A stretch of DNA of 64,000 nucleotides from Alitta virens (GCA_932294295.1 OW028577.1:7157501-7221500), one strand, 5' to 3'; positions 28,393-44,723 are shown, counted from the first letter of the stretch. Made by a program: numbers and translations. Notes: a model not told the origin generated them from the letters alone.

Positions 28393-29465
28393 GCAGACAC
28401 TGTCGAACTGCAAAATTATACTGAAAACATACCTTTAACTTGCCTGACAACACCAACATGAGCGTTGACCTACATAGCCGTCTAGACACGTCACTGCACA
28501 TGCGCGAATACATTAAAGTAAGGAAAGAGGCCCTCGGTAGGTTTTCAAAATTGAACAACCAATCAACGCTAAGACACTGCAAGAATTTCCTGCTGGGGGC
28601 CTCTTGCCTGAACATGCACGAAGCCATACAACGAACTTCGGTCATTTCCGTTGGAGTTCGCCATCTTGTTCATCGGAGAGGCACAGTGTGAAAAATGCAT
28701 CTTTTCACCGGCGATTTGTACCAACTTCTACTGGACGAAATGCTACCAAAAAGTATACAGCTCTGAAGCAAGTTGTCGACTGCCTGCTGACAAAACGCTA
28801 AGTCTGCAGAGTCATTTTTGTGGCATGAATCGCGGCACACAGACACTATTGTTTCGTGCCCATTGACTTAACATACGTTTTCAAGTTTGCCAAAGCGGAT
28901 ACAATGCCTCATTACGCTGGCTTCCGCGGACTGATACAAAGAAAGGGGCAGCTAATGCTGCCGCCTTTGGATTAGCATGAACTGAGAGAACAATCAAAAT
29001 GTGTGAAATTGACAAGTAATATACCTCAATGATGACGATCAGTTATAGTAAGCTACCAGATGTGCAAGAAATGAAAATCTCGATGAGCACCACAAACTAG
29101 TCTTGATGTATATATAACCAAACTCAAAATTTGCGCTCAAATTATGGGGAAAAATTTAAAATAGGTATTGCTCTAACAAACTAGGACAATATTTTTAAAT
29201 GGCTGCAATTTGCCACAACACTTTTCTGCTGCTTGGAACATCATATCCCAGAGTAGACCCATATAAAAAACAATGAAGAAATAGAATGAATTGGCTGCAT
29301 GGCACAAAACACTTAATACTAGTATCAATAACTAGCTCACAGCTCTTCGAAAATATTTGTTTTTCAAGATTTGGTGACATTTCAGTAGATTTTGTGGAAA
29401 AATCCCACTTCCAATTAGGCTACGGTTTTTTTGAAAATAAAAAATAAATCACCATAAATTTTTTA

Positions 29466-29510
29466 AATTAATAAATCAATGGATATACTTTATCCATTGA
29501 TTTATTAATT
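29466..29510. repeat. Perfect hairpin, 20-bp arms, 5-base loop
   Basis: Arms 29466-29485 and 29491-29510 are exact reverse complements around the loop tactt. The arms are AT-rich. It may be a rho-independent-looking coincidence or the core of a small foldback element. In an animal genome it has no terminator meaning. Confidence 0.9.
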
Positions 29511-31305
29511 GAGCGGCACTGCAAAAGTTTGGCCGGCGGTGTCGAGAAACGAAATATAAAAAAACTGTTGCCTTACTGAATGTACAACTGCACATGCGAC
29601 ATTTTTTTAAAAACATCAGACATCAATGCAACAGATCCACAAACCACACTCTGCAGGGTTTTCTGTAGGATTTAACATCACGGTACAGAGTGGAAAAAAG
29701 TTCTTCGAGGCGCCTTCCGCATTTTTCAGATTTTATTTTCTTTGGGACTATTTTTTAATTATTGATATTAAATTCTTTTTTCCAATCAATCTCACTATTC
29801 AGCCTTCAATACTGCAATTAAGTGCAATTTTGTGTTCCAGCATTCACAGATTGATCATTACCTATAAGATAGTAGGGGGCTTTAAGTTCAGTGTCAAATA
29901 CACATGACAAAGCATGCTTATTTTTACCAGGCACGGATGAGGTAAAGGAATCATTGAAAAATGAAATAATTTTTTTATTCAAAAATAATAAATAGTATAT
30001 GGGACAATTTGAGAAGCTCATTCTTGGAAATCATGATACAGTGCATACCCTGGCATTGCATTCAATATTTTTCCAAAGAAGCAAAGATCTTCAATTTGCA
30101 TGACTCATCCATGACTTAAAGGTACATTGTCAAACGATATGACAGTGGCCAAAATCTGTCGCATTCAATTAATTTTCTTCTTAATACTCTCATTACCCAC
30201 CACCCACAGCCTTGCTAGTTTCACTATTTTTCTGAAAAATTAGATTAACTCCCCGTCACAATGAATTTTTCATGCCATGTCATAGTGTCCGTATTAGGCA
30301 CTCGCCCAACCGCCTGACCTTCACCCTGTACGGTCGAATATGAGAAGGCTAGCACTGGTCCGTGTGAGTTAGTAGCCATTTGCCTCATTAAGTACTGGTT
30401 TTATTTTGCATGATGAACAATCTGTGGCTGTTTACATGCATGTATGGCCAATGGAAGAATGCTTGTGACGAAAATGAACATTTATTAAATAAACTTTTAA
30501 TTTTGAGCATCGTATGACATTTGAGGCGATGTGTTATTTATAAAATGTATTACGAAGCGACAAGGCTAATGACGCTTCATTTTATTATAAATGACATGAA
30601 TTTGGACTATTCTGACCTTAATTTTTCATAAAATGAAATTTTGTATCGACAACGCTCTCTATGACAGTGCAATGCATACTTAGATAAAAACAACAAAGTT
30701 GATGGTGAGTTGTGATGGTATCAGTTCAAAAGAAGCTGTTGTTAAATGTAGAGTTCCACAAGGTAGTATTTTAGGTCCTATTTTGTTTCTTCTTTATATT
30801 AATGATCTTGCTAAAGTTTCAAATAGAATTCAGCCTTTGATATATATATATATGCAGATGATACAAACATATTTATATCAGGATCAGGTAAAGATGTTAA
30901 TGATACATCAACTATGAATCAGGAATGGGAAAAAATTGTGAAGTGGATGAATATCAATGAAGTGTCATCGAATATCGATAAGTCAAACTATATGATTTTT
31001 AGCTCTCCTAGAGAGAAAATAGCCGAACATGATAAAATTAAGATAAATAATAATATTATGAAGGAAATTGAATCCACTAAATTCCTGGGGGTGACAATTG
31101 ATATTAAGTTAAAATAAACATCAATAAAGCAAAAGCTAAAGCCATTGGTATTATAAGTAAAGCACGAAAATGTTTAAGTAAGCACACACTCATTACCTTA
31201 TATTATTCTTTTGTTTACCCTCATTTGTCTTATTGTGTAGAAGTCTGGGGTAATGCTGGTACTTATTTAATTCTTTGCACGGATTGTAAAGAAAGATTAG
31301 GAAAA

Positions 31306-31764
31306 AGTGCAGTATAGCGGACCCAGATTTATGACCATATTTAACGAGCCTCATTGCCAGGCCTAGGACGTAAAAAGCTTGAAATCAATGTATGACGTCA
31401 CAAACTAATGTAGTTATGACGGCGGTTTTCATCTTCACAGTAGTAAAGGGTCATTCCGTGTCAAATCATCCAGGGGGTGCCAGGTGACCCCCCCAGAATG
31501 CCCTGAAAAAATTCATATGTGCTAATCTACCCATAGTTGGAAAAACTGCCAAATATTAGGTCTTTATCTCAATTAGTTTTCGTTTTACAGCACACCTGGA
31601 AAATTTTCCAAAATCTGGATGATTTGACACGGAATGACCCTAAAGAGTTTATTTGTTATTTTAGTTGTGCTAGAACTTAAAACTTGTGAAATATAATTTG
31701 ATAAAATTTAATTTTTAGACAGACGTCAAATATGGGCATAAATTTGGATCCACTACACTGCATT
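31306..31764. mobile_element. Outer MITE inserted in the LINE relic
   Basis: The left end (gtgcagtatagcggaccc, from about 31307) and right end (ending about 31764) are inverted repeats over about 40 bp at roughly 80 percent identity, both including atttatg-ccatatttaacg-type sequence. The LINE coding sequence stops just before it and resumes after it. The inner MITE at 31448-31640 interrupts it. Confidence 0.7.
31448..31640. mobile_element. Inner MITE, 193 bp, perfect 26-bp terminal inverted repeats
   Basis: The termini begin GGGTCATTCCGTGTCAAATC and match exactly as inverted repeats over 26 bp (31448-31473 and 31615-31640). They are flanked by the 4-bp direct repeat taaa (31444-31447 and 31641-31644), consistent with a target-site duplication. 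Perfect ends mean a recent insertion. A TTAA-like 4-bp target would fit piggyBac/Kolobok-type transposases, but no transposase is present. Confidence 0.95.
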
Positions 31765-32979
31765 AAACCCAAAAATTTTAAGAATGCACTGAAAATTCTG
31801 TAAATTTATCAATTGTATGTATTCTTTGTAATTCTTCTTTTATATAACTTCAAAAGAAAATACCTTTCTTCAATTTGGAATGAAATGTTTAACTACATGT
31901 ATAATGAATTACAATCCTATAATTTTAGGCAATCTCAAGAATTTCACATCCCATTTTATAGATCAAAATAGTTTCCGTTACACTTTGGTTAAATCATGGA
32001 ATTTAGAACATTTATCAGAAAATGGATCATAATTGTATTTTTTGTTATAAACGGAAACTGAAATCATTCATTTTGCAAAATGACACATCTTAAATATAAG
32101 ATGTGTACTGTACATGTTAGCTGCAATAATTAGTCACAATACATTTTATCTTATGCATTAAGTGCAAAATTTTGTATTTTTATGACATTGTGAATAAAGT
32201 TAAATTTCTAATTTTATTATTCTTTTTAACTGTGGGTCAATTGGGGCAAATGCATGATTTTGTTAATGCCAGCCCATATATTTTGTATGAAATTTAATCG
32301 TTAAATTTTAGTTCTCATTGTACAATAATCAGGTTTCTCCCTAACATAGCCACGTAGCAAATCTAATTTTTGCACTTTATCATCTGTAGCTAATTTTCTT
32401 ATGACAATTTACTGTATAATCTAACCAACTGTGGCTAATCATTTTCAAAGTTGGAGAGATCCATGCAATAATCGAATAAAGGCTCATTCAATTTCAACCC
32501 CTTTATCATTTATGAGGAATAATGTACATACTATAATCTAGCTTATAATACCAAGAAAATCCTATTGCAGAACAAGGAAGAAAATTTCACATACATGTGT
32601 ATTCGTCAATTTGATTTTCCTGAAGACCACTGAATCATGTGAACAACCTGAATTGGGCATCAATTAGTTTGATTTGTTGCATGTTTTGTATAGCTATACT
32701 ATATAGTATATACTATAGGCTGGTCATAACCGTTACTTAGGGCCAAGAACCTTTCAAAAAGTACAAGCACTGAAGTAGAGCTTAGGCCTATATATATCAA
32801 CTCATCAGATAAAATAAACAGCTTGTTGTTCAGGCTGGTAGTCAAGAGAGATTCTCAAAATCTGGAGGAGATAGGACGCCTTTATGCAAACGTTGTAAAC
32901 GCTGTCCCACAAAGCATAATGTGGGCTCCACAAAACACAATCTTTGGTAGGCTTTGATAATAAATCAATCGGATTCGAT

Positions 32980-33430
32980 ACGGTCGGTCAATTCGAACTC
33001 GAGGAATTTCTCGACGCCAACGTGGGTTCCATTTGCATTTGTTTGCTATTTCGAGTTTATTTACACCCTAGATAACTCATAAACGGCCCAAATTACTACC
33101 CGTGCATCACTGAGGTACATTTGAATAACTGCCGCAATAACAAGTTCACAATCTGTTTAATTGACGAATGCCTTACCCAAATTTAAGCTCAACCCACGAC
33201 GCGCTTGCCCTCCAAACGCCGCCTGCTGCAAAGAGACAATATGGCCGCCGAGTGACCTTGTTCAACGAGGGATATTACAAAATCTCACAATTTTATCTTC
33301 AACACACTATTTATTCAGATGTTTTATTATCTTAAATATTTATATTTCTGTCCGTAAATAAAAATAATCATCGTTGCGCAAAATTTAGAAAATAATTGTT
33401 TTGGAACAAGGTACCGGAAGTTTAGGTAGC
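32980..33430. promoter_or_regulatory. Candidate promoter region, possibly shared by HNRNPK and DET1
   Basis: This is the most CpG-containing stretch between the two divergent genes. It holds a YY1-like atggccgcc at about 33242, an ETS-like accggaagt at about 33413 and, on the minus strand, a consensus donor (TTTGG|GTAAGG, near 33175-33180). A minus-strand noncoding first exon could therefore start near 33240 and end there. I infer a bidirectional promoter; no transcript evidence is available. Confidence 0.3.
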
Positions 33431-36400
33431 AGACAGCTTCAAATTTGCGAAAATGTGTGCAGTTTGTTGAGGTAGGCCCAAAAAGGCGTTATATGGTTCC
33501 TTATTCTTTGGGTAGAGCTATTTCACCTAACACCTAGCAGTCCTCTCTGCTCATAAGTCATTTGATATGTATGTGATTTGTTTTGTTCTTATACTAAGCT
33601 AATGAGTACAATAATGTAATGACAATATTTGACAATTGTCAGATTTCCACTCATCTACAGAGCTCTACAGTGTACAGTTCATTACCCAAGTGACCCTCAT
33701 TTGGGGCAGATCTAAAAACATTAGCCGAAAACCCTCTTTTGGCACCATGCCCAGTTTATATGGTTATGGTTGGTGTTTAAAGATCTATAATTATAAAATA
33801 GTGTATTGTACTATTGTGGGTAGCAAATAAACTATACAATTTAAGTTCCACAAATCTGCTATATTAGTGGCTCTAAATTGTAGGTAGCAAATTAAACAGT
33901 ACAATTTAAAATCCATTATAAATCTGCGATATTAGTAGCTCTAAAATGCTCAGAATGTACCACAGAGCACCTTAAGCTGCCTTAGATGCTAAAGTTTCTG
34001 GGGGTCTCTGGCAGCCGGCAACTCGCAGACCAGCCTCACTTGGGTGACCAACAAACCAGTTTCTAAAACTCTGGGGCTGTGAAGTACAGTACCAAATTAT
34101 TTTTTGTGGATGGCCAATGGGGTTGTTGTGGACTTGTGATGAATTGCAAAAACAGGGGAGTGTTACAAAATTGCAGAAGATCATATGATATCATTGAATA
34201 GATGATGTTTGGACGGGGTCATGTCTTGTTCTGAGGCCAGACCAACATCACACTGTACAAACACAATACTTCTATGGTAGAGAAATGCAGAATTAGTCTG
34301 GTTTACCTTATAACTGTGCAGGAATCACGAATGAAAACAAACAACAAATTGGCTGATTATGAGCAGTAGGAAAACTTTTTACTACAAACATGTTTTGCAT
34401 AAAATGCCCGACTATAGCAGCAAGGTAACTGCACTGGTTCAATAAAGATATCTAACATTAGATATGTTAAAATCACGTCACAGTAGCACTGGTGTGTCAA
34501 TGTCAAATGTTCAAAATGACCGTGTATCAAAGTCTCAACGGTGATGCTATTTTAAGCAATTTAACAGTGCTTACCATCACTGATTCGATGCATAGGTATC
34601 TCCAATACAGCATGTCGTTTGATGCAACTCTGTTTTTGCAAAAATGTGCTTTCTATACTTTATAATTGCAATTTTTCATGTTTGTTTACATTCTTAAAAA
34701 ACCCGTCAAGTTAACCCCAGCCCTGTTATGAGGTTACCAACCCTCAAAGCAACCAATTATAAATAGGAAGACAAATTCTGATTACATGACAGCAAAATCA
34801 CCATGGTTCATTGAACAGCTGCAAAGTCTCAAACTGCCAAACCTAGACCGCAGAAGAGTTACATGTGAAGTTATCGAGGTGTAGGAATATATAAATATGA
34901 GTGAATTAATGAAGAAATTGAGGTATAATGAGTCCTCACCCACTGGAACTTTGGCACCGAAAGAGGGTAGTATCAGTATGTTACAATCCATGTTACTCCT
35001 GTCAGGTGTGATTCTAATTGTGAAGTAACTGAACTGTAGCTTTCTGTATGTTCTATATATAACCTGTATTCCTCATGCTACATTCGGCATTTAAAGATCT
35101 TGTGAGATGCTCACTTGAATGAAAAGTTTTGGACTTCTAGGAGCCTCTGGAGCCTACAGGGTGCGGCCTAAAAACTTGCACTGGGCTTCTCCTCTTTGGG
35201 GATAGCTCAAGGTTACTCAAATGCTTATGAGGTCTTTTAAAGTTTTGCCACATTTAGTCAGGGGTATAAGCAATTGGTCACTGATATTTTTGATCTTGTA
35301 ATATCAGTGTCTGAATTATTGAGAGGGTGCATGCTGCAGGGCATGTTCTGAGAGACACATGTCACAGAAGTCAGACTTCTGTCTGCTTGCATGGTATCTC
35401 TAGTTGAAGAAAAGTGTACAAATCAGAGATTTCCTAGTTAATACACCTCTGAAGCCAAAAACCAAAAATATAATATTTGCAGAGAATCCTCCTTCAGTGT
35501 TTTCTACACATGCATAATGTATATTATGGTATTAGATGATAAGAAGGTTGGTTTCAGTTTTGATCCAGCAAGGTCATAAAGTTAAAAACAGAGATATATA
35601 ATGGTATTCCAGAGGGACTTTTTGAATCTACAACTAATCTGGAAAAAATCGCATGATTTTCAGGAAGATGGGCTAGTTAATAAGACAGAAAAGACAGAAA
35701 ATTGATCAGAATCCAAAATGGCACTTTCCACCTCAAAGGTGTCAATGGTGTCAATGGTCTGCCTTCTTATTAAAAATGAATCTATTTGTCCTGTTTTTGG
35801 TGGCAAAGGTCAACAAAGGTGACTGTAACACATCTGTATGATCAGTGACATAATCTAGTGCTTGTACAGCAAAGGCCGAGGTGAAAATGACCCGAAGGTG
35901 TGATAAGTGTGCATGTGCTATATTTAGATCCATATTATCAATAATTTGTGAGGAAACAATAAAATATATTAATAAAGATAATGTAGGACTATAATTACTT
36001 TTGTGTGTATGACTGCAGCTGCATGTGATGATTATCACATGAGATAATAACATAAGAGGTAGCAGTAGCTGCTGGTGCAAGTTTTTATGCCACACCCTGT
36101 ATATGATTTTATTACCAGCCAAGGTGTGAATTTATGCAAGAAAAACACAGCGATCTCACCATGCCATCAGGCCTCTTCTCCACTGGATGTGGGCCGAGTA
36201 ATAGTGAACTGTGTCCAACAAAGGTCTGTGTCAGCAACAAGGGCTGAAATACACTCAGGTCATTGCTTGAGCCTGAAGGAAGAACAAAAACGTTACTGAA
36301 TTCAGTTCTTCACAAGAATAACACATGAATTTAGATTCTATTGGATTTGGGATAAGTTTTCTTCTTGGCTACAGGGCTTGTAGAAAAGATTCCAGCCTAA

Positions 36401-36570
36401 TTGGCAACAAGACATTCAGCCACAGTGTCATGAGTTTTGTCAGGGAACCAGCTGTTTCATAAAACGAGTAACATACAGAATGCCCAACCAACTGTCAGAT
36501 TAGTAGTTTTGAATTTGTTGTAGTGTCATGTAGTAACTTAGTAAGGATGTGTTTTTGTTTTTGTTTTACA
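33430..36570. other. Non-coding stretch upstream of DET1
   Basis: No ORF with recognisable content. It is presumably 5' UTR intron and upstream sequence of DET1, because a good acceptor (ttgttttacag, ending 36571) immediately precedes the DET1 start exon. Confidence 0.5.
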
Positions 36571-36580
36571 GGATGGAACT

Positions 36581-38710
36581 ATGAGAGCAGATTGGCTTGA
36601 CAACATAGAAACGGAATCTGATGGGGCTGCATCGAAAAAGAGAAAGACTAAAACTTGGCACGACTCTGGTATAAAGCCAAGAAAGATAGTGCCTCAGAAT
36701 ATCGTTCACCGTTTACGTCAACGAGAGATTACTCATGCCAAAAATGGAACTCAGTTTCATGTTGCCAGGAATTTCTACACCAATGTGTTCCCTAATTTTA
36801 CAGTCATCAATGTTGAAAAACCACCATGCTTCCTGAGAAAATTCTCACCCGATGGGCGATTCTTTCTAGCCTTCTCATCAGACCAGACATCGTTGGAGAT
36901 TTATGAATTTCAAGGTCCAGCAGCAGCAGAAGATTTGCTAGAAGATATCAAAGGAGAATATACTGCCAATGTCAATGACAGGGTGTCACTCAATGTAAGA
37001 AGTAAACTTTTTGAGCGTTTTTTCAAATTGAAACATGTTACTAGCGTTGCATCAAACGCGGAACACTTAAATCGAGAATGCAGTCTGTTCACTGACAATG
37101 GCAAATTTGTGATTGTTGGCTCGGCAGTGTACATCCCAGATGAACCTCACCCACAGTTCTTTGACATCTACAGAAATAATGAGTCTGTGTCACCTAATAA
37201 CAAATCACCTCTGGAGGATTACACCTTGCATCTGGTTGAAATAGAAACTGGAAGGCTGTGTGACAGTAGGCACTTCAAATGTGATAAGATATTCCTGTCA
37301 CACAATCAAGGACTTTACTTGTACAAACAAACTTTTGCTGTGCTTTCTGTTCAACAACAGACAATCCACATATTTCAGGTGACTCCCGATGGCAGTTTTG
37401 TTGATGTGCGGAAAATAGGACGCTTTTGTTATGAGGATGACCAACTTGTCCTGGCTATGAAAGGGCCAAGAACTAATGGCAGAGGCCATGCTGCCCAGAC
37501 TCAGCAACCATTCAGTGAACAAACCATTAACTCTCTAAAACACAGACTCTTAGTCTTTTTGTACAGAAGAGCACAATTTGTGTCTGAAGAAGAAGGAAAC
37601 AAGAAGCCGTTGCTGAAGTTTTACCAGTACTTTGAACAATTCCAGCAGTTGAGAATGTGGAAGATGCAGCTTCTGGATGAGAACCATCTTCTTGTTAAAT
37701 ATGCGAGTGAGGATGTAGTGACTCTTCGAATCCAGGACCCAAATTCACAGCCATCATTTTTTGTTGTGTACAACATGGTGTCTACAGAAGTTCTGGCTGT
37801 TTACGAAAACACTTCTGATGAACTACTTAATCTTTTTGAAAACTTCTCAGACTTATTTCGAAATGCTTGGTTTACCTGTTCGGCCTCCAGTAACAACTTC
37901 GCAAGACTTATACAGCAACGATTCAAGCAGACCATCATAAATGCTAAATACGGAGGTCACATCGAAGCTGTAAAGAGACTGTTAGCTCAGCTGCCGATAA
38001 GTGCTCAGTCATACAGTAGTAGTCCTTATTTGGATTTGTCGCTATTCAGCTATGACGACAAGTGGGTATCTGTTATGGAAAGACCAAAAGCTTGTGGAGA
38101 CCATCCTATAAGGTATGTTCGAATCTTTATTTAATGATCTAATATGTAAAAGTAAGGCTGACCAATATATACATGACTATCTGAACATTCTTGAACTGGT
38201 CTCTTGTAGAAGATTCAATGAAGTGTATTTCACTTTGTCAGTGTGCTTGCATTACAACGTCACCATTGTTTTGCGATTGTTTGCCAGTTAAGACTGTTGC
38301 TGACAATATAGTTTGCTCCTTGTCTGCAAATTGACCTAAAATATCAAGCAAGGTAAACTGAATATGGTTATACCCAAGTCCATTGCATTTGGCAGTAAGA
38401 GCAATGTATAAGATACAATTGTATCCTGATGTTTAATTCTGGTATTTTCTGCAAACATTGTGGGGGTGGTCTGACTATACCTGATACAACGTTGATATTC
38501 CTTTTATATTTCAGATTTTATGCTAGAGATTCGGGATTGCTGAAATTCAAAATATATGCAGGATTGCCTGGAAAGACTCAACCATTGCCACCAAATTCGC
38601 GAAGATTAGTTGCATTTACTTTTCATCCATCTCAACCCTTTGCGATAAGTGTTCAACGAACGAATGCTGAATATGTTGTCAATTTTCACATTAGACACTG
38701 CCAAACTTAA
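36581..38710 (+). CDS. DET1: DET1 homologue (CRL4 ubiquitin ligase adaptor)
   Basis: DET1 (de-etiolated 1) joins DDB1, DDA1 and COP1 in a CUL4-based ubiquitin ligase that degrades transcription factors such as c-Jun. Coding exons 36581-38112 and 38515-38710 join through AG|A (R-F-Y-A-R-D-S) to 575 residues, against about 550 in vertebrates. Family blocks seen: [124 protein letters not shown] and the C-terminal [17 protein letters not shown]. The N-terminus is longer than in vertebrates, with a basic KKRKTK stretch (possible nuclear signal). An acceptor ends at 36571 and the frame is open back to it, so extra N-terminal residues from an upstream exon cannot be excluded. Poly(A) signals ATTAAA at 38812 and 38871. 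Confidence 0.97.
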
Positions 38711-38811
38711 ATGTTCAGCTGCGCTGAAGTGACTGTGATCTCTTAAAAGAAATTATGACGTAACTTCTGATTATGATTTTTCCCACCACATGGTATTGCA
38801 ATTCTTTTTTA

Positions 38812-38876
38812 ATTAAATCTATGAGGATAAATTTTACTGTGTATTTGAGATCAGTTGAAATACTATTACTATTAAA
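38812..38876 (+). terminator. DET1: Poly(A) signals of DET1
   Basis: ATTAAA at 38812-38817 and again at 38871-38876, 100-170 bases after the stop and just before the foldback element begins. Confidence 0.5.
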
Positions 38877-38927
38877 TACTGCACCAGACCGGTAAATGTG
38901 GGCTTTGTGTATATATATTTTGAGTGT

Positions 38928-40016
38928 TGCTATAGACCGTTTTTTGGCTGTTGGCACTGCTGGCTTTAGAATTTTGGTTATTATCACTGCGAATTCAGTG
39001 GCTGTAGAACTTTGGCTATTGGCACTGGAGATTGGTAAGGCACCCTTTGGTGAAGGAGTACTCCCGGGTGGCCTGTTTTGTGAGTCTCTGCTTAGAGGCG
39101 GGAGGAGAGCAGCCCTTCTAAAGAGATGGATCTGGTGAGACAGTTCCTCGGGACCTTGCAAGTGAAGGGGCCAACCAAACTTCTTGGTGGGGGCAACATT
39201 CATTATGTGACGGGGGCATCTGGGGGAGGGGACGGCATTGGCATATGCTATAACTTCTAGGTGAAGGGGCCAGAAGTTTTGGTGAAGGGCATCATCATTC
39301 ATGGAAGTTGGGAGACTTGAACTTGCCCCTTTGCCTATCACCTAAATAATGTTGCCCCCACCACTAAACGTTTGATAGCCCCTGATGCTGAGAACTTAAT
39401 TGGCTTGCCCCCTTCACTGAGAAGTTCGCCTCTTCACCTGGTAGGTTGGTCGGTCCCCTTCACCTGGAAGCATGCTGACCCATGCACTACGATGGGTTGG
39501 CCTTGGTCAACAAGTCTGCCCCCTTCACCAAGTGGTTGCTGGTCCGGGGAGCAGTGGTGTTGGCCACCTGCAGAAGTACCAGGGCCACCATCGACAAGAA
39601 GACCCAACTCACTGAGTGTCCGGTCTCCAGGGCAGCTGCGTTGGGCCCTGCACCGAAATAGGCCCCGCAGAACGATAATATTAGGTCATGCACAAAACGG
39701 AACAAAGGAAAAAAAAGTTCTTCACTTTCAAAACATGAGGAATATTAAAGGGGGGGGGGAGGAACCAGGGGAGGGGTCTTGCCAGACCCATCCTTCTCCC
39801 CTTCGAACAAGAGACTCTTGCGCGACAGGATGGGAGATGCATCCATCAACCTTCCAAATAGTACGCCAATAGCCTAATTCTATAGCCATTGTGGCTATAT
39901 ACAGCCACTGTATTCGCAGTGCCATTACCCAAAATTCTATACCCACTATATCTGCAGTGCCAAAAACCTGGGCACTGCATTGCCATCTATATTCAAAACA
40001 GTCTATGGGCACTACA
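38928..40016. mobile_element. Foldback-type element, about 1.1 kb, with long imperfect inverted ends
   Basis: The first about 100 bases (tatagaccgtttt, tggcactgc, tagaattttggttatt, actgcgaattcagtggctgta) recur inverted at about 39880-40013. Over the best 40 bases about 36 match. Inner sequence is also inverted: a 16-bp perfect pair tggtgggggcaacatt (39185-39200 and 39348-39363) plus repeated ggtgaagggg/ccccttcacc motifs on opposite sides of about 39330. No transposase ORF. It lies between the DET1 3' end and the SLC3 promoter. Confidence 0.75.
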
Positions 40017-40127
40017 TTGTGCAATTAATTAAGCCATATGAGTTGGCACTGCATACTGCTTATGCAGTGGAATGGTATTGCCAGGGCTCAGGGCTATTGC
40101 CTTATGCACTTTAGTGCTTAGGGGGGC

Positions 40128-40214
40128 CACGTGGTTTTGTTGACACCCAGTTGCGAAAAATAGATGACCTACTTTTCGCGCGTTTGTAGTATGACCTAGT
40201 TAGGCGGGCACGTG
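40128..40214. promoter_or_regulatory. Two CACGTG E-boxes upstream of the SLC3-like gene
   Basis: CACGTG at 40128-40133 and 40209-40214, 170 and 85 bases before the start codon at 40299. CACGTG is the core bound by MYC/MAX, USF and MiT/TFE factors. That they regulate this gene is inference from position. Confidence 0.45.
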
Positions 40215-40262
40215 GGACAACAAGTTGTGATTTGTGCTCAACTATGTAGATCCTGAGTCTAA

Positions 40263-44723
<4,461 letters not shown>

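Larger units (their letters stand above)
26098..30428. mobile_element. Inverted repeat pair (about 130 bp arms) flanking 4.3 kb
   Basis: The segment from about 26100 to 26240 reappears, inverted and diverged, at about 30285-30428. Shared phrases include acagattg, gcaaaataaa, ttaatgag, ctcacacggaccagtgcta and gggcgag. Reading inward from each end the order is the same, as expected for long terminal inverted repeats, or for two independent copies of a dispersed element in opposite orientation. The 4.3 kb between holds no recognisable transposase. Confidence 0.6.
30690..32040 (+). pseudogene. Non-LTR retrotransposon reverse transcriptase relic, interrupted
   Basis: Translation gives the reverse-transcriptase signature VPQGSILGPILFLLYINDL, then (after a frameshift in a TA microsatellite at 30838-30853) the catalytic YADD motif at 30851-30862, then KWMNIN, SNIDKSNYMIF and FLGVTID. 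A second shift leads to ISKARKCLSKHTLITLYYSF and YPHLSYCVEVWGNA. After two nested MITEs (31306-31764) the C-terminal part resumes (FRQSQEFHIPFYRS, RYTLVKSWNLEHL) and ends near 32040, with AATAAA-like tail sequence by 32200. The style is that of the Jockey/CR1 group. The 5' part is absent, so this is a 5'-truncated dead copy. Confidence 0.9.

Noticed and set aside
28440..28866. Cluster of overlapping ORFs of 65-91 codons on both strands
   Set aside because: None shows a domain; the region is next to duplicated repeats inside the inverted-repeat-bounded segment and is probably decayed repeat sequence.
29466..29510. Hairpin as an intrinsic transcription terminator
   Set aside because: Intrinsic terminators are bacterial; here the hairpin is AT-rich, lacks a following T-run and no gene precedes it.
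36075..36299. 74-codon ORF just upstream of DET1
   Set aside because: No family resemblance and no splice junction linking it to the DET1 exon; treated as noncoding.
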